In this document: positions 17,474 through 26,130 of the stretch, one piece after another
How positions within the stretch are numbered: position 1 is the first letter of the stretch
Layout of the letters: every line of letters starts with the position of its first letter
Assembly (NCBI RefSeq): GCF_021389975.1
Contig: NZ_CP089981.1
Span: 514,501-578,500 of the forward strand
Length of the DNA stretch: 64,000 nucleotides
Direction of reading: 5' to 3'
DNA from: Fulvivirga ulvae
GTDB taxonomy: Bacteria; Bacteroidota; Bacteroidia; Cytophagales; Cyclobacteriaceae
Position numbers and translations under genes: made by a program
Notes under the pieces: model-generated
Seen by the model: the letters and a program-made list of their open reading frames with translations, nothing else
What the model was told of the DNA's origin: nothing
Databases searched by the model: none

Positions 17474-17533
17474 TTATTCAATCATTATCAATAAAGTGTT
17501 ATCTTTCTTGCTTCAAGTATAAAAAACCGCTTC

Positions 17534-18631
17534 ATGGAGAAGGATATCAAGAAGATCAAGAACATTTTATCCGTGCTACTGGCGTTTTTATTCGTTTATC
17601 TCCTTTCAATACTATCATCTTTACTAATCCCTCTGGCATTGGCACTTTTCATTGCCATATTACTGCAACCGGTTCTATCCTGGTTTGAAAGTAAAAGATG
17701 GCCTTTTCCCTTAAGCCTTACGGTGGTTTCAGTTAGCAGTCTGGGAGTTTTATGGCTGCTGGGGATGTTGTTTTACAGAACTGGCGTAAACATAATAAGG
17801 CAGAAGGAGTATCTGCTTAACCAGGTAAGTATCAAACTTGATGAGGCACTGGTGTGGATCAATAACCTGCCTGGCATTGAGATTCAATCCAGAGATCTGG
17901 TTGACATCATTTCAGGTGTTATGAGCTACGACTGGCTGATAAAATCTTCGGGGCAATTTGCAGGAATTCTTGGCGATTTTACAGGCACATTTTTTATGAC
18001 AGCCATATACCTAATCGGTTTTCTCGGGGGCATACTTAAGTACGAACAGTATATCCATTACCTCGAAGAAGGCTCTACAGACAATGATAAAAGTATGCTG
18101 AAAGGCTTCGAGCAGGTAAAGTCTTCAATAGTCACTTATATGAAAGTTAAGTTTTTCGTCAGTTTTCTCACCGGCTTAGGCTATTTTATCATTTGCTGGG
18201 CTTTCGGCATTAAGTTTTCCTTCTTTTGGGGTTTTCTTGCCTTTCTTCTCAACTTTATTCCAACCGTGGGCTCCATTATTGCGACCATCCCTCCATTGTT
18301 ATTCGGCCTGATCCAATTTTCTTCAATAGGCATGGTTGGCCTTCTCATAATCCTTTTGATGGCTGTTCAAATAATAATGGGTAATGTGGTTGAGCCGAGG
18401 ATCACTGGCTCAAGCCTTTCACTTAATACTATTGTGGTAATACTCGGTCTGGTTTTTTGGGGGTATCTATGGGGTATTACGGGCATGATCCTTTCGGTAC
18501 CACTATTGGTACTGACCAAGGTGATACTTTCTCAATTACCGGATGCTCAGCTACTTGTCAGGCTTATGGGCAGCCGCACCGAGCAACCTTCTTCTCCTGT
18601 GCCTGCTACTGCAGAAGATCAACAGGAATGA
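17534..18631 (+). CDS. AI-2E family transporter (PerM/TqsA-like permease)
   Basis: The 365-aa inner-membrane protein has seven to eight predicted membrane segments. The family pattern is clear: LIPLALALFIAILLQPVLSWFESKRWP near the N-terminus, a soluble middle, FLLNFIPTVGSIIATIPPLLFGLIQF, and VVEPRITGSSLSLNTIVVILGLVFWGYLWGITGMILSVPLL near the C-terminus. Members have been linked to autoinducer-2 export, Na+/H+ exchange or unknown substrates, so the substrate is open. A TATCTTTC -7-like element lies about 24 bp before the ATG. Its end is 10 bp from the convergent histidine kinase. Confidence 0.9.
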   Translation: MEKDIKKIKNILSVLLAFLFVYLLSILSSLLIPLALALFIAILLQPVLSWFESKRWPFPLSLTVVSVSSLGVLWLLGMLFYRTGVNIIRQKEYLLNQVSIKLDEALVWINNLPGIEIQSRDLVDIISGVMSYDWLIKSSGQFAGILGDFTGTFFMTAIYLIGFLGGILKYEQYIHYLEEGSTDNDKSMLKGFEQVKSSIVTYMKVKFFVSFLTGLGYFIICWAFGIKFSFFWGFLAFLLNFIPTVGSIIATIPPLLFGLIQFSSIGMVGLLIILLMAVQIIMGNVVEPRITGSSLSLNTIVVILGLVFWGYLWGITGMILSVPLLVLTKVILSQLPDAQLLVRLMGSRTEQPSSPVPATAEDQQE

Positions 18632-18641
18632 ACTAGCCCCT

Positions 18642-19808
18642 TTAAGGCAAAGTGACCTTAACTTTTGTCCCCTTATTGTAAGCACTTGAAAGTTCTATCC
18701 GCCCTTTCAGCTTTTCAACTGCGGCCCTTGCTATATGTAAGCCCAGCCCGTTCCGGTTTGAAACGGCTTCCGCCTTATAAAACATTTCAAAAAGTCTCTC
18801 CTGAGCTTCTTCCTTAATACCTCTGCCATTGTCCTGAATAAAAAAATGCAATTCACTGTCCACTTCCTCAATGCCTATTACCACCATATGCTTCTCAGTA
18901 TTCCTGTCGTAGCGATAGCGGCAGGCATTATCTATTAAGTTGCGTAATATTCTGTTAATAAGGTATTTGCTGTAAAAATGTTTCTTTTTAACCTTTACGT
19001 CAACTACGATATTAATCTCACTTACAGGTATAAAACGTGACAGGTCTTCCAGGATACTTCGTACAAGCTCCTCAAAGTTAATCTCCTGCACTGAAAACCG
19101 ATTGGCATGAATCCATGACAGCTTTCTGAGGTCCACCAAAAGTGAATCGAGCCTGGAGGTGCTTTGAACAATCATATCCAGATAGTTGAGAAGCTTGTCA
19201 TCATTCACATCTGTTCTGGCCAGGTTAAGTAATCCCTGGATGGTTGTAATCGGAGCCCGGAGGTCATGCGATGACTTGTATAGCAGGGTATCAAGTGTTT
19301 GATTTGATTTTTGCAACTCCACTTCTAACAGGCCGATCCGCTGTGTTTGCTCCAGCACATTTGTAATATCCGTTCCTATTAAAATATAGTTCCTGGTTTT
19401 TGCAGCGGATGAGTTATAAAGTATGATTTTAGTATCCAGATAAAAGTAATTGCCGTTTCTCTTTCTATTAACAAAAACCTTTCGAAAAATATTTTTGCTT
19501 TCATCAAGCTCTTTTACATTCTCCCAATAAGCATTTGAAAAAGTTTCATCTGAATGAATTGTATCTATCGGCTTACCCTCAATTTCAGCCCTCTCGTATC
19601 CAGAAACACGCTCAAAAGACGGGTTGACATAGAGTATTTTTCCTCTGTTATTAGCAATGGCTATTGTATCAGAGGTATGTTCAAAAAAGACTTTATTTAA
19701 TCGCCAACTACTCACAAGTTTTAGTTTATCACTCCTCCATGAGCAAGAATATAAGTATTTACTAAACCATAGATTACAATGTGTAAGTTTTTGGAGCTTT
19801 CTTAACAA
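18642..19808 (-). CDS. PAS-domain sensor histidine kinase (soluble)
   Basis: The 388-aa product has one PAS domain (about 42-150) and a HisKA domain with phospho-acceptor His181 in SSHDLRAPITTIQGLLN. The HATPase_c domain (about 255-388) shows the N box RNLIDNACRYR, the G1 box IQDNGRGI and the G2 box NGLGLHIARA. There is no membrane segment, so it should be cytoplasmic. The first about 30 residues look unlike the family; a GTG at 19715 (residue 32) is a possible alternative start. No response regulator is adjacent, making it an orphan kinase. Confidence 0.88.
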   Translation of the reverse strand: MLRKLQKLTHCNLWFSKYLYSCSWRSDKLKLVSSWRLNKVFFEHTSDTIAIANNRGKILYVNPSFERVSGYERAEIEGKPIDTIHSDETFSNAYWENVKELDESKNIFRKVFVNRKRNGNYFYLDTKIILYNSSAAKTRNYILIGTDITNVLEQTQRIGLLEVELQKSNQTLDTLLYKSSHDLRAPITTIQGLLNLARTDVNDDKLLNYLDMIVQSTSRLDSLLVDLRKLSWIHANRFSVQEINFEELVRSILEDLSRFIPVSEINIVVDVKVKKKHFYSKYLINRILRNLIDNACRYRYDRNTEKHMVVIGIEEVDSELHFFIQDNGRGIKEEAQERLFEMFYKAEAVSNRNGLGLHIARAAVEKLKGRIELSSAYNKGTKVKVTLP

Positions 19809-20100
19809 GTAAGCATCTCTCTATTAAGAACTTCCGTGTTATTTACTCTTTAGATTTTCTAAGTATAAGAAAATAAAAATTCAAATACTTTTGTAACGGA
19901 TGTACTTTTTAGCTCCTTTTTTCAAAAAAGGCCAAAGGACAGGATCAGAGGGATCCGGCATTTTACAGATTAGGTAATTTTACCTATAAAATTGGTGAAT
20001 TTTACCTAATATAAAGCTTGTCAAAACGATTTGTCGCGTTTTTCCAATTCATGTTTTTTTTGCTTCTTCAAGCCAACAATAAAGATGAATCGGGTTAAAG
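19809..20100. other. Intergenic region with paired AATTTTACCTA repeats
   Basis: This 292-bp divergent spacer sits between the histidine kinase and a small plus-strand gene. It contains CCTTTTTT-C-AAAAAAGG at 19915-19931. Two direct copies of AATTTTACCTA (19976-19986 and 19998-20008) start 22 bp apart. Each copy is part of a GGT...ACC partial palindrome. No gene is seen. Confidence 0.5.
19973..20009. promoter_or_regulatory. Two phased operator-like half-palindromes
   Basis: GGTAATTTTACC (19973-19984) and GGTGAATTTTACC (19994-20006) start 21 bp apart, about two helical turns. The outer sequence ATTAGGTAA...TTACCTAAT also forms a 9-bp inverted repeat around both. The site lies about 95 bp before the ORF at 20101 and 165 bp before the histidine kinase, so either could be the target. 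The regulator is unknown. Confidence 0.4.
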
Positions 20101-20388
20101 ATGATGACTAAATCGAAAATGGGAGCAGGAGAACAGGAAAGGCTGATGCTTTCTGATAATTTCCTGATGGAGAAGGTTCGGTATATTCTTAATAGCCCTT
20201 CTCAACGTGAAGAGTACCGGGGACTGAACTCCAATGATAGTAAAGTCAATTTCTTCCTCAATCATTTTATTATGAACGATTATGCTATCCGTCAAATGAA
20301 GAATCTCTATTTGAGCAGCGAGCATCGTGTCATGGTTTTTCTGGAGATGGTAGAAGAAATAATACATGAAATAGATAAAGATAATTAA
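20101..20388 (+). CDS. Hypothetical protein, 95 aa
   Basis: This is a small, acidic, probably helical protein with no signal peptide or membrane segment and no family I recognise. Two adjacent ATGs (20101 and 20104) could start it. It follows a spacer with paired operator-like repeats. The sequence has ordinary amino-acid composition for a real protein (LLSDNFLMEKVRYIL-like helical heptads), but no independent support. Confidence 0.5.
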   Translation: MMTKSKMGAGEQERLMLSDNFLMEKVRYILNSPSQREEYRGLNSNDSKVNFFLNHFIMNDYAIRQMKNLYLSSEHRVMVFLEMVEEIIHEIDKDN

Positions 20389-20904
20389 AGATTGTCTCGA
20401 CCGATATTAATCGAATTTGGTTTATAGTTTGTTTGTAAGTTTCCTGATCCTATCTCACTCTCTCAGCAATGGGTAGAGTGGGGTTAGGGTTAGGTAATCT
20501 TAAATCACCTGATGTAAAATCCGGCGCCCCTACCACATCTTACAGGCTTATACTCGCAACTATAATTAATCCCTTAATGAGGAAATAAGGAATCAAGCCT
20601 AATCTCCGGGAACATTAGCTTTTCGACTTCAGTGTTTGGCAGACAGCTGTCTACAGCAAGTTGGCAAACAAGGGTAACACAGAGATGAACGCTGTTTTGA
20701 TTTTCAATGGTCAGCCTCACTTGTAAGTTTCATTTTCCGATCTGCTTGCTCCACAAACTTTCAGTATCCACAATTTAATTAACAGCACCAATTCCCTGTT
20801 TACACTTACTTTGCCTGGACTCCACGACCTGAACTTTTCGAACTTCGCATTGCTTACGATAATAGAAGCAACGGTTTTTAAACCTAAACGTATAACTTTG
20901 CAAG
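20389..20904. other. 516-bp intergenic region before mnmA
   Basis: I find no gene or RNA I can support here. The region contains the short tract GGGTTAGGGTTAGG at 20480-20493 and a perfect 12-bp palindrome AGACAGCTGTCT at 20641-20652. A TAACTTTG -7-like element at 20893-20900 sits only 4 bp before the mnmA start codon. Confidence 0.5.
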
Positions 20905-22104
20905 ATGAAAAGAGTAGTAGTAGGTATGTCGGGCGGTGTGGATAGCAGTGTTGCCGCTTACTTGTTAAAAGAGCAAGGTTATGACGTCATAGGAATGTTC
21001 ATGAAAAACTGGCATGATGACAGTGTAACCATAAGTAAGGAGTGTCCATGGCTTGAGGATAGTAATGATGCGATGATCGTTGCCCAAAAATTAGGTATTC
21101 CTTTTCAGGCCATCGATCTTAGCGAGGAGTACAAAAAGCGTATCGTTGATTACATGTTTGACGAATACCAGAAAGGAAGAACACCCAATCCGGATGTGCT
21201 CTGCAACAGAGAGATCAAATTTGACATATTCTTAAAGGCTGCAATGCGTTTAAAAGCAGATTATATTGCCACCGGACATTATTGTAGAAAAGGAGTGACC
21301 GAGGATGGTGGAAAAACAATTTATCAACTGCTTGCAGGCAAGGATCCTAATAAAGACCAAAGCTACTTTCTTTGCCAGCTCACTCAGGATCAGTTATCCA
21401 AAGCACTGTTTCCCATAGGTGAGCTTCAAAAGTCGGAGGTAAGAAGGATAGCCAAAGAGCAAGACCTCATCACCGCGGACAAAAAAGACAGCCAGGGGTT
21501 ATGTTTTATAGGCAAAGTTCGACTTCCTGAGTTTCTTCAGCAGAAGTTAGAGCCCAAAAAAGGTGTAGTGGTAGAGGTTCCGGCAGAGGCCAGTACTTTT
21601 AAAAACAGTGCAACTCAAATGGAACTTAACGGAACATCGCCTGAGATCCTCCAAAAGATGAGTGCTACCTATCAGTATCAGCTCAATGATGGCAAAATAG
21701 TGGGTGAGCATAACGGAGCACATTACTATACGATAGGCCAGCGCAAAGGTCTGAATATAGGAGGCACACCGAAGCCGCTGTTTATTATTGAGACGGATAC
21801 CAACGAGAATATTATCTACACAGGGCAGGGAGAGGATCATCCGGGACTTTACAGAAAAGGTTTACTAATAAAACCCGGAGACATTCATTGGATACGGGAG
21901 GACCTGGCAATGTGTACTGGCGACTCGCAAACCACCTACAAGGTACGCATAAGATATCGTCAGGACCTTGAAACGGCAGCGTTGTTTATGAGAGAAGAAG
22001 GCTTGTATATTATATTTGACAAGCTTCAAAAAGCCATAGCATCAGGACAATTTGCTGCCTGGTACCATGAAGATGAACTTATAGGTTCAGGCGTAATTAG
22101 TTAG
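20905..22104 (+). CDS. mnmA: tRNA-specific 2-thiouridylase MnmA
   Basis: MnmA installs the 2-thio group on U34 of tRNA Lys, Glu and Gln using ATP and a persulfide relay. The 399-aa product begins MKRVVVGMSGGVDSSVA, with the PP-loop SGGVDSS at residues 9-15. The catalytic cysteines are Cys100 (NPDVLCN) and Cys200 (SQGLCFIG). GHYC and GKDPNKDQSYFL are also conserved. The C-terminal half holds the central and beta-barrel domains. Length is somewhat above the E. coli enzyme, as in other Bacteroidota. It is a single-gene unit with its own terminator. Confidence 0.97.
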   Translation: MKRVVVGMSGGVDSSVAAYLLKEQGYDVIGMFMKNWHDDSVTISKECPWLEDSNDAMIVAQKLGIPFQAIDLSEEYKKRIVDYMFDEYQKGRTPNPDVLCNREIKFDIFLKAAMRLKADYIATGHYCRKGVTEDGGKTIYQLLAGKDPNKDQSYFLCQLTQDQLSKALFPIGELQKSEVRRIAKEQDLITADKKDSQGLCFIGKVRLPEFLQQKLEPKKGVVVEVPAEASTFKNSATQMELNGTSPEILQKMSATYQYQLNDGKIVGEHNGAHYYTIGQRKGLNIGGTPKPLFIIETDTNENIIYTGQGEDHPGLYRKGLLIKPGDIHWIREDLAMCTGDSQTTYKVRIRYRQDLETAALFMREEGLYIIFDKLQKAIASGQFAAWYHEDELIGSGVIS

Positions 22105-22133
22105 TGCTTTGTCCAGCAAGAAAATACGTATTG

Positions 22134-22166
22134 GGGACGCTATAATCCTGCGTCCCTCTTCTTTTC
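22134..22166 (+). terminator. mnmA terminator overlapping the end of the convergent DUF502 gene
   Basis: GGGACGC (22134-22140) pairs perfectly with GCGTCCC (22150-22156) across a 9-nt loop, followed by the T-rich run TCTTCTTTTCC. The right arm encodes the last residues of the convergent gene at 22140, so the two 3' ends overlap. Confidence 0.62.
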
Positions 22167-22727
22167 CTCTTCCAAACCCGACACGCCTCCTGACACCACA
22201 AATTTCATGGCATTGGTGCCGTTCATATGTAATGGTCGAACATGACTCTTCTTAACAAGAAAGTGGTTTCCTGAAAAGTTATAGGAATGGGGCAGATAAA
22301 CCGACATATATCCGGGAAGATCAATCTCCGCCAGGTCATCACGGGTTATAAACCCTACTTTAAGTACCGACCCGTCTTCTGTCATAGATACCGTGACCGG
22401 CACATTAAACTTTTTTTGCTCGCCCACAAAAGCTCCGATCAAGTCCTTGATAGAGGTGTAAATAATATTAACCAGGGGTATTTTCACCAGGTACCTCTCC
22501 AATTGATCAAAGAAAGGCCTCGTAATAAAGAAAGAAGCGAGATATCCCAAAAAAGTTATGTTAACAATAATTATTATTAAACCTAAACCAGGTATATTAA
22601 CAGGTATAAGCCCATCCAGCCACTCAAGCGTTTCATAGATGATGTAAATAGTAAGTGCCAAAGGCACTACAAACAACAAGCCTCTAAAGAAATAGCTAAT
22701 GAATCGATGAAAGGTAAACTTGCTCAT
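22140..22727 (-). CDS. DUF502 family membrane protein
   Basis: The 195-aa inner-membrane protein has two hydrophobic segments (about 10-30 and 45-68). The DUF502 pattern follows: a VPLVNIIYTSIKDLIGAF-like segment (residues about 83-99), FITRDDLAEID, and a VYLPHSYNFSGNHFLVKKSHVRPL stretch. Function is unknown in bacteria. It lies downstream of nqrE but is separated from it by a strong terminator, so it is probably not part of the Nqr operon. Confidence 0.88.
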   Translation of the reverse strand: MSKFTFHRFISYFFRGLLFVVPLALTIYIIYETLEWLDGLIPVNIPGLGLIIIIVNITFLGYLASFFITRPFFDQLERYLVKIPLVNIIYTSIKDLIGAFVGEQKKFNVPVTVSMTEDGSVLKVGFITRDDLAEIDLPGYMSVYLPHSYNFSGNHFLVKKSHVRPLHMNGTNAMKFVVSGGVSGLEEEKKRDAGL

Positions 22728-22747
22728 AGTTCAGTGTTGTTAGTATA

Positions 22748-22782
22748 TAAAAAAAGGGTTCCCAACCAGTAGAAACCCTTTT
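22748..22782 (-). terminator. Terminator closing the nqrABCDE operon
   Basis: On the minus strand AAAAGGGTT pairs with AACCCTTTT (9 perfect pairs, 13-nt loop), followed by TTTATA. It lies 26 bp after the nqrE stop. Its strength argues that the operon truly ends with nqrE and that nqrF is not co-transcribed. Confidence 0.85.
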
Positions 22783-22807
22783 AACTATAATTGTTATCTT
22801 TTTGTTC

Positions 22808-23419
22808 TTAAAGAGCGATACCAATAAAAGATTTGAATGCAATCCCCATTAATCCCGTGATTAACATGGTGATACCCAAACCCTTCAATCCGGCAGGCAC
22901 ATTAGAATACTTCAGTTTTTCTCTTATAGCAGCAAGTGCCACGATAGCCAACATCCAGCCTATACCAGAGCCAAAGCCAAATACTGTAGCTTCAGAAAGC
23001 AGATAATCTCTTTGGATCATGAATAATGAGGATCCCAGAATAGCACAGTTAACAGCGATCAAAGGCAGAAATATACCTAATGAACCATAAAGAGAGGGTG
23101 AGAATTTCTCAATGATCATCTCTACCAGCTGAACCATAGCAGCTATAATGGCAATAAACATGATAAATTGCAGAAATTCCAGATTAACTTCTGTAAAACC
23201 AGCTCCAAGCCATGAGAGGGCACCTTCCTTTAATATGTACTCCTGTAGCAACCAGTTAACCGGCACGGTAATAGTTAATACAAATATAACTGCAGCTCCG
23301 AGGCCCACTGCCGTAGACACCTTTTTAGAAACTGCAAGGAAAGAACACATACCTAAGAAATAGGCAAAGATCATGTTCTCGATAAAGATGGATTTTATTC
23401 CTAAGCTTACTAATTCCAT
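22808..23419 (-). CDS. nqrE: Na+-translocating NADH:quinone reductase subunit E
   Basis: NqrE is one of the two six-helix membrane subunits of Na+-NQR. The 203-aa product contains the two family cysteines, in LGMCSFLAVSKK (about residue 25) and AVNCAILGSSLF (about 120). With the NqrD pair these are thought to ligate a membrane-embedded Fe-S centre. The end GITMLITGLMGIAFKSF is typical. Spacing to nqrD is 13 bp. A terminator follows directly, in the position where nqrF is expected. Confidence 0.96.
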   Translation of the reverse strand: MELVSLGIKSIFIENMIFAYFLGMCSFLAVSKKVSTAVGLGAAVIFVLTITVPVNWLLQEYILKEGALSWLGAGFTEVNLEFLQFIMFIAIIAAMVQLVEMIIEKFSPSLYGSLGIFLPLIAVNCAILGSSLFMIQRDYLLSEATVFGFGSGIGWMLAIVALAAIREKLKYSNVPAGLKGLGITMLITGLMGIAFKSFIGIAL

Positions 23420-23432
23420 TTCTAAATACTTT

Positions 23433-24110
23433 TTAGTGTTCTACGTAACCTGTCTTAGATCTTTGTACCCAGATCAAAATACCTAATACCATAAATGCTC
23501 CAATGGAGTCAACCATTAATCCATTCGTAGCAAAATTGCTAATGCCTACTGCCTCGAAGATTTTAAAGTCAAATATAGATCCCGACCCGAACAGTTCTCT
23601 AAAGAAAGCCACTGTCAAAATGATCCATGCATAGCCGAAACCACTGCCTAATCCATCAAGTATGGAATCATAGGGCTTATTCCCCATGGCAAATGCCTCC
23701 AGTCTACCCATCACAATACAGTTAGTAATAATCAGACCTACGAAAGCTCCCAGGATCTTATACATTTCATAATTGTATGCTTTCAGCACCTCACTTACCA
23801 GTGTTACTAATGTCGCAATTACGGCCAGCTGCACAATGATCCTTACCCTGTTGGGAATGAGGTTTCTTAAAAGTGAAATAATAAGGTTGGAGAAAACCAC
23901 CACAAAGACCACAGCTATAGCCATGATCAGGGTAGGTTCCATCTTTACGGTAACCGCCAGTGCAGAACAGATTCCAAGTACCTGTACGGTAATAGGGTTA
24001 TCCTCATTAAGCGGATCAGATATTAATCTTTTTCTTCTTTTGGAAAGTAGGCCCTCAGCAGGTTTCTGAACGACTTCTTCCTTCTTTTGCTCTAAAGTTT
24101 CAGTACTCAT
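23433..24110 (-). CDS. nqrD: Na+-translocating NADH:quinone reductase subunit D
   Basis: This six-helix membrane subunit is paralogous to NqrE. The 225-aa product has the conserved cysteines in VLGICSALAVT and ITNCIVMGRLEAFAM. PYDSILDGLGSGFGYAWILT-like sequence (GFGYAWIILTVAF) is also present. An extra N-terminal arm of about 25 charged residues (TLEQKKEEVVQKPAEG) precedes the family start, which may be a lineage-specific extension. It is 41 bp after nqrC and 13 bp before nqrE. Confidence 0.96.
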   Translation of the reverse strand: MSTETLEQKKEEVVQKPAEGLLSKRRKRLISDPLNEDNPITVQVLGICSALAVTVKMEPTLIMAIAVVFVVVFSNLIISLLRNLIPNRVRIIVQLAVIATLVTLVSEVLKAYNYEMYKILGAFVGLIITNCIVMGRLEAFAMGNKPYDSILDGLGSGFGYAWIILTVAFFRELFGSGSIFDFKIFEAVGISNFATNGLMVDSIGAFMVLGILIWVQRSKTGYVEH

Positions 24111-24151
24111 AATATTATAGTATCTGTTTCTAAATGTCTCTTACTACAACT

Positions 24152-24913
24152 TTAAAGTGCAGCAACTGAGCCAGATTTTACTTTCTTAAAATAAGATTGA
24201 TAATAATTAAGGTAATTTTTCAACATCACATTAACTCCTTTTCCTGTCAATGTAGCTCCCGACATTCCATCTACGTGATGTGAATCTAACCCGGCATTTC
24301 CTTCCCCCTTAACCATAGTAACAGAAACCAGATTACCTTGTTCATCATAGATCTCTTTGCCAACGTACCTGTTTTGTATTTCAGGCGTCCCTATTCTGGC
24401 GCCCAAGCCAGGTGTTTCCTGCTTATGATCATAGGACACACCAACAATAGTACTCAGCTCCTGGTTCAATGCCACATAGCCCCATATCTTGTCCCAAAGT
24501 CCTGATCCGTAGAGCGGAAGGATATATGAATCCACCTTTTCGGGATTTTCAGCATTCATATATTTAAAAACAGGATAAAGTCTGTTTTCGGGCTTCTTCT
24601 TATAGTTTTTCAATATACTGATCTCCTCTGCAACGATAGGCTCTCCCTTTTCATTTTTCTCTACAATCTCACCGTTGATGTTAACAACTAAAGAAGCTAT
24701 CCTCTTATCGTACATTTCAAGTACTTCATTAGGCTTCATTTTCTTTAATTCCTCTCTGTCCATCACAGAAGACAGAATAGAACTCTTGGTATCCAGCTCA
24801 ATTGACTTCTTTTGTGCTGGTGCCAGACCTTGTGAAGCCAAAGACAGCAATCCTCCAACTATGATAGTCATAATTGCTGTAAATAATATAATGTATCCGT
24901 TAGACTGTCGCAC
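24152..24913 (-). CDS. nqrC: Na+-translocating NADH:quinone reductase subunit C
   Basis: NqrC is a membrane-anchored periplasmic flavoprotein with covalently bound FMN. The 253-aa product has one N-terminal membrane segment (about 6-28). The flavinylation motif SGAT is at residues 218-221, with Thr221 the expected FMN-phosphoester residue (attached by ApbE, which is not in this window). ETPGLGARIGTPEIQNRYVGK is conserved. Its start overlaps the nqrB end by 14 bp. Confidence 0.96.
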   Translation of the reverse strand: MRQSNGYIILFTAIMTIIVGGLLSLASQGLAPAQKKSIELDTKSSILSSVMDREELKKMKPNEVLEMYDKRIASLVVNINGEIVEKNEKGEPIVAEEISILKNYKKKPENRLYPVFKYMNAENPEKVDSYILPLYGSGLWDKIWGYVALNQELSTIVGVSYDHKQETPGLGARIGTPEIQNRYVGKEIYDEQGNLVSVTMVKGEGNAGLDSHHVDGMSGATLTGKGVNVMLKNYLNYYQSYFKKVKSGSVAAL

Positions 24914-26105
24914 GTTGTAACCTCCTTTTCTTATTAGCTATTACTACATAGTGATCAATAAGTGGTGCAAATACGTTCATAAATAGTATTGCAAGCATGA
25001 TTCCTTCAGGGTATGCCGGGTTAAAGACCCTGATAACAACTGTCAGCATCCCAATCATTAAACCATATATCCATTTTCCGGTTTCTGTCTGTGAGGCCGT
25101 AACAGGATCTGTTGCCATATAAACTGTACCAAATGCCAATCCACCAATGACAAGGTGGTAATGCGCAGGCATCGCCATAAACTCATTTACAGCCAGTCCG
25201 TTCAGCAATAGTCCCATTCCAAAAGCTCCCGCTATAACACTAATCATAACTTTCCAGCTTCCTACCCCGGTAAATATGAGAATAAGTGCTCCGATTAAAC
25301 ACATAAGTGTTGAGGTCTCCCCTATTGAACCCGGCATGAAGCCAAAGAACATATTTGAGAACTCATAAATTCCATCAGCCCACCCACTGCCATATGCACT
25401 TAAAGATGCGACTACGCTTTTGCCATTCTCTACTGTTTCAGCACCAATAGATAATGGAGTTGCTCCTGTAAAACCTTCAATAGCTTTATTTGCACCACCA
25501 ATGTAAGTCCATACATCGCCAGATATCTGACTAGGGTATGCAAAATATAAAAATGCTCTGGCTGTAAGCGCAACGTTAAGTATATTCATACCTGTTCCTC
25601 CGAAAGCTTCCTTGGCAATGACTACCGCAAATATTGTAGCCAATGCTACCTGCCATAGCGGAATATCCGGGGGCATAACTAATGGAATCAGCATACCAGT
25701 GACCAGAAAGCCCTCATTGATGGGGTGCTGTCTGATTACAGAAAATGTAAATTCAGTACCCAAACCAGCCGCATAAGAAACAACCAGGATCGGGATAACC
25801 TGTATCAGTCCTACTAAAACGATGTCTCCAAAACCCGCCTCAGGTTGACCGATGGCTAGAAAATGTTGATATCCCACATTGTATATACCGAACAGCAAGC
25901 AGGGGATCATTGCTATGATTACTGTCATCATCAAACGCTTCATATCCATCGCATCCCTAATCTGCACTCCTTTTGAATTGGTAGTGTGGTTAGGAGCAAA
26001 CAGCAATGTATCATGAGCCTCATATATATAGTAAAACTTTTCCCACTTTCCGCCTTTCTCGAAGTGAGGTTTTACTTTATCAAGTGCTTCTCTTAAAAAC
26101 TTCAT
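24900..26105 (-). CDS. nqrB: Na+-translocating NADH:quinone reductase subunit B
   Basis: NqrB is the large polytopic subunit carrying covalent FMN and riboflavin and forming part of the Na+ path. The 401-aa product has about ten membrane helices. Flavinylation motif TGAT is at residues 213-216 (Thr216), and INEGFLVTGMLIPLVMPPDIPLWQ and YMATDPVTAS are conserved. It lies 25 bp after nqrA and overlaps nqrC by 14 bp. Confidence 0.97.
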   Translation of the reverse strand: MKFLREALDKVKPHFEKGGKWEKFYYIYEAHDTLLFAPNHTTNSKGVQIRDAMDMKRLMMTVIIAMIPCLLFGIYNVGYQHFLAIGQPEAGFGDIVLVGLIQVIPILVVSYAAGLGTEFTFSVIRQHPINEGFLVTGMLIPLVMPPDIPLWQVALATIFAVVIAKEAFGGTGMNILNVALTARAFLYFAYPSQISGDVWTYIGGANKAIEGFTGATPLSIGAETVENGKSVVASLSAYGSGWADGIYEFSNMFFGFMPGSIGETSTLMCLIGALILIFTGVGSWKVMISVIAGAFGMGLLLNGLAVNEFMAMPAHYHLVIGGLAFGTVYMATDPVTASQTETGKWIYGLMIGMLTVVIRVFNPAYPEGIMLAILFMNVFAPLIDHYVVIANKKRRLQRATV

Positions 26106-26130
26106 TTTATCGCTCTTATATCTTTATGGA

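Noticed and set aside
20480..20493. GGGTTAGGGTTAGG resembling a telomere repeat
   Set aside because: Two units only, in a bacterial chromosome; most likely chance.
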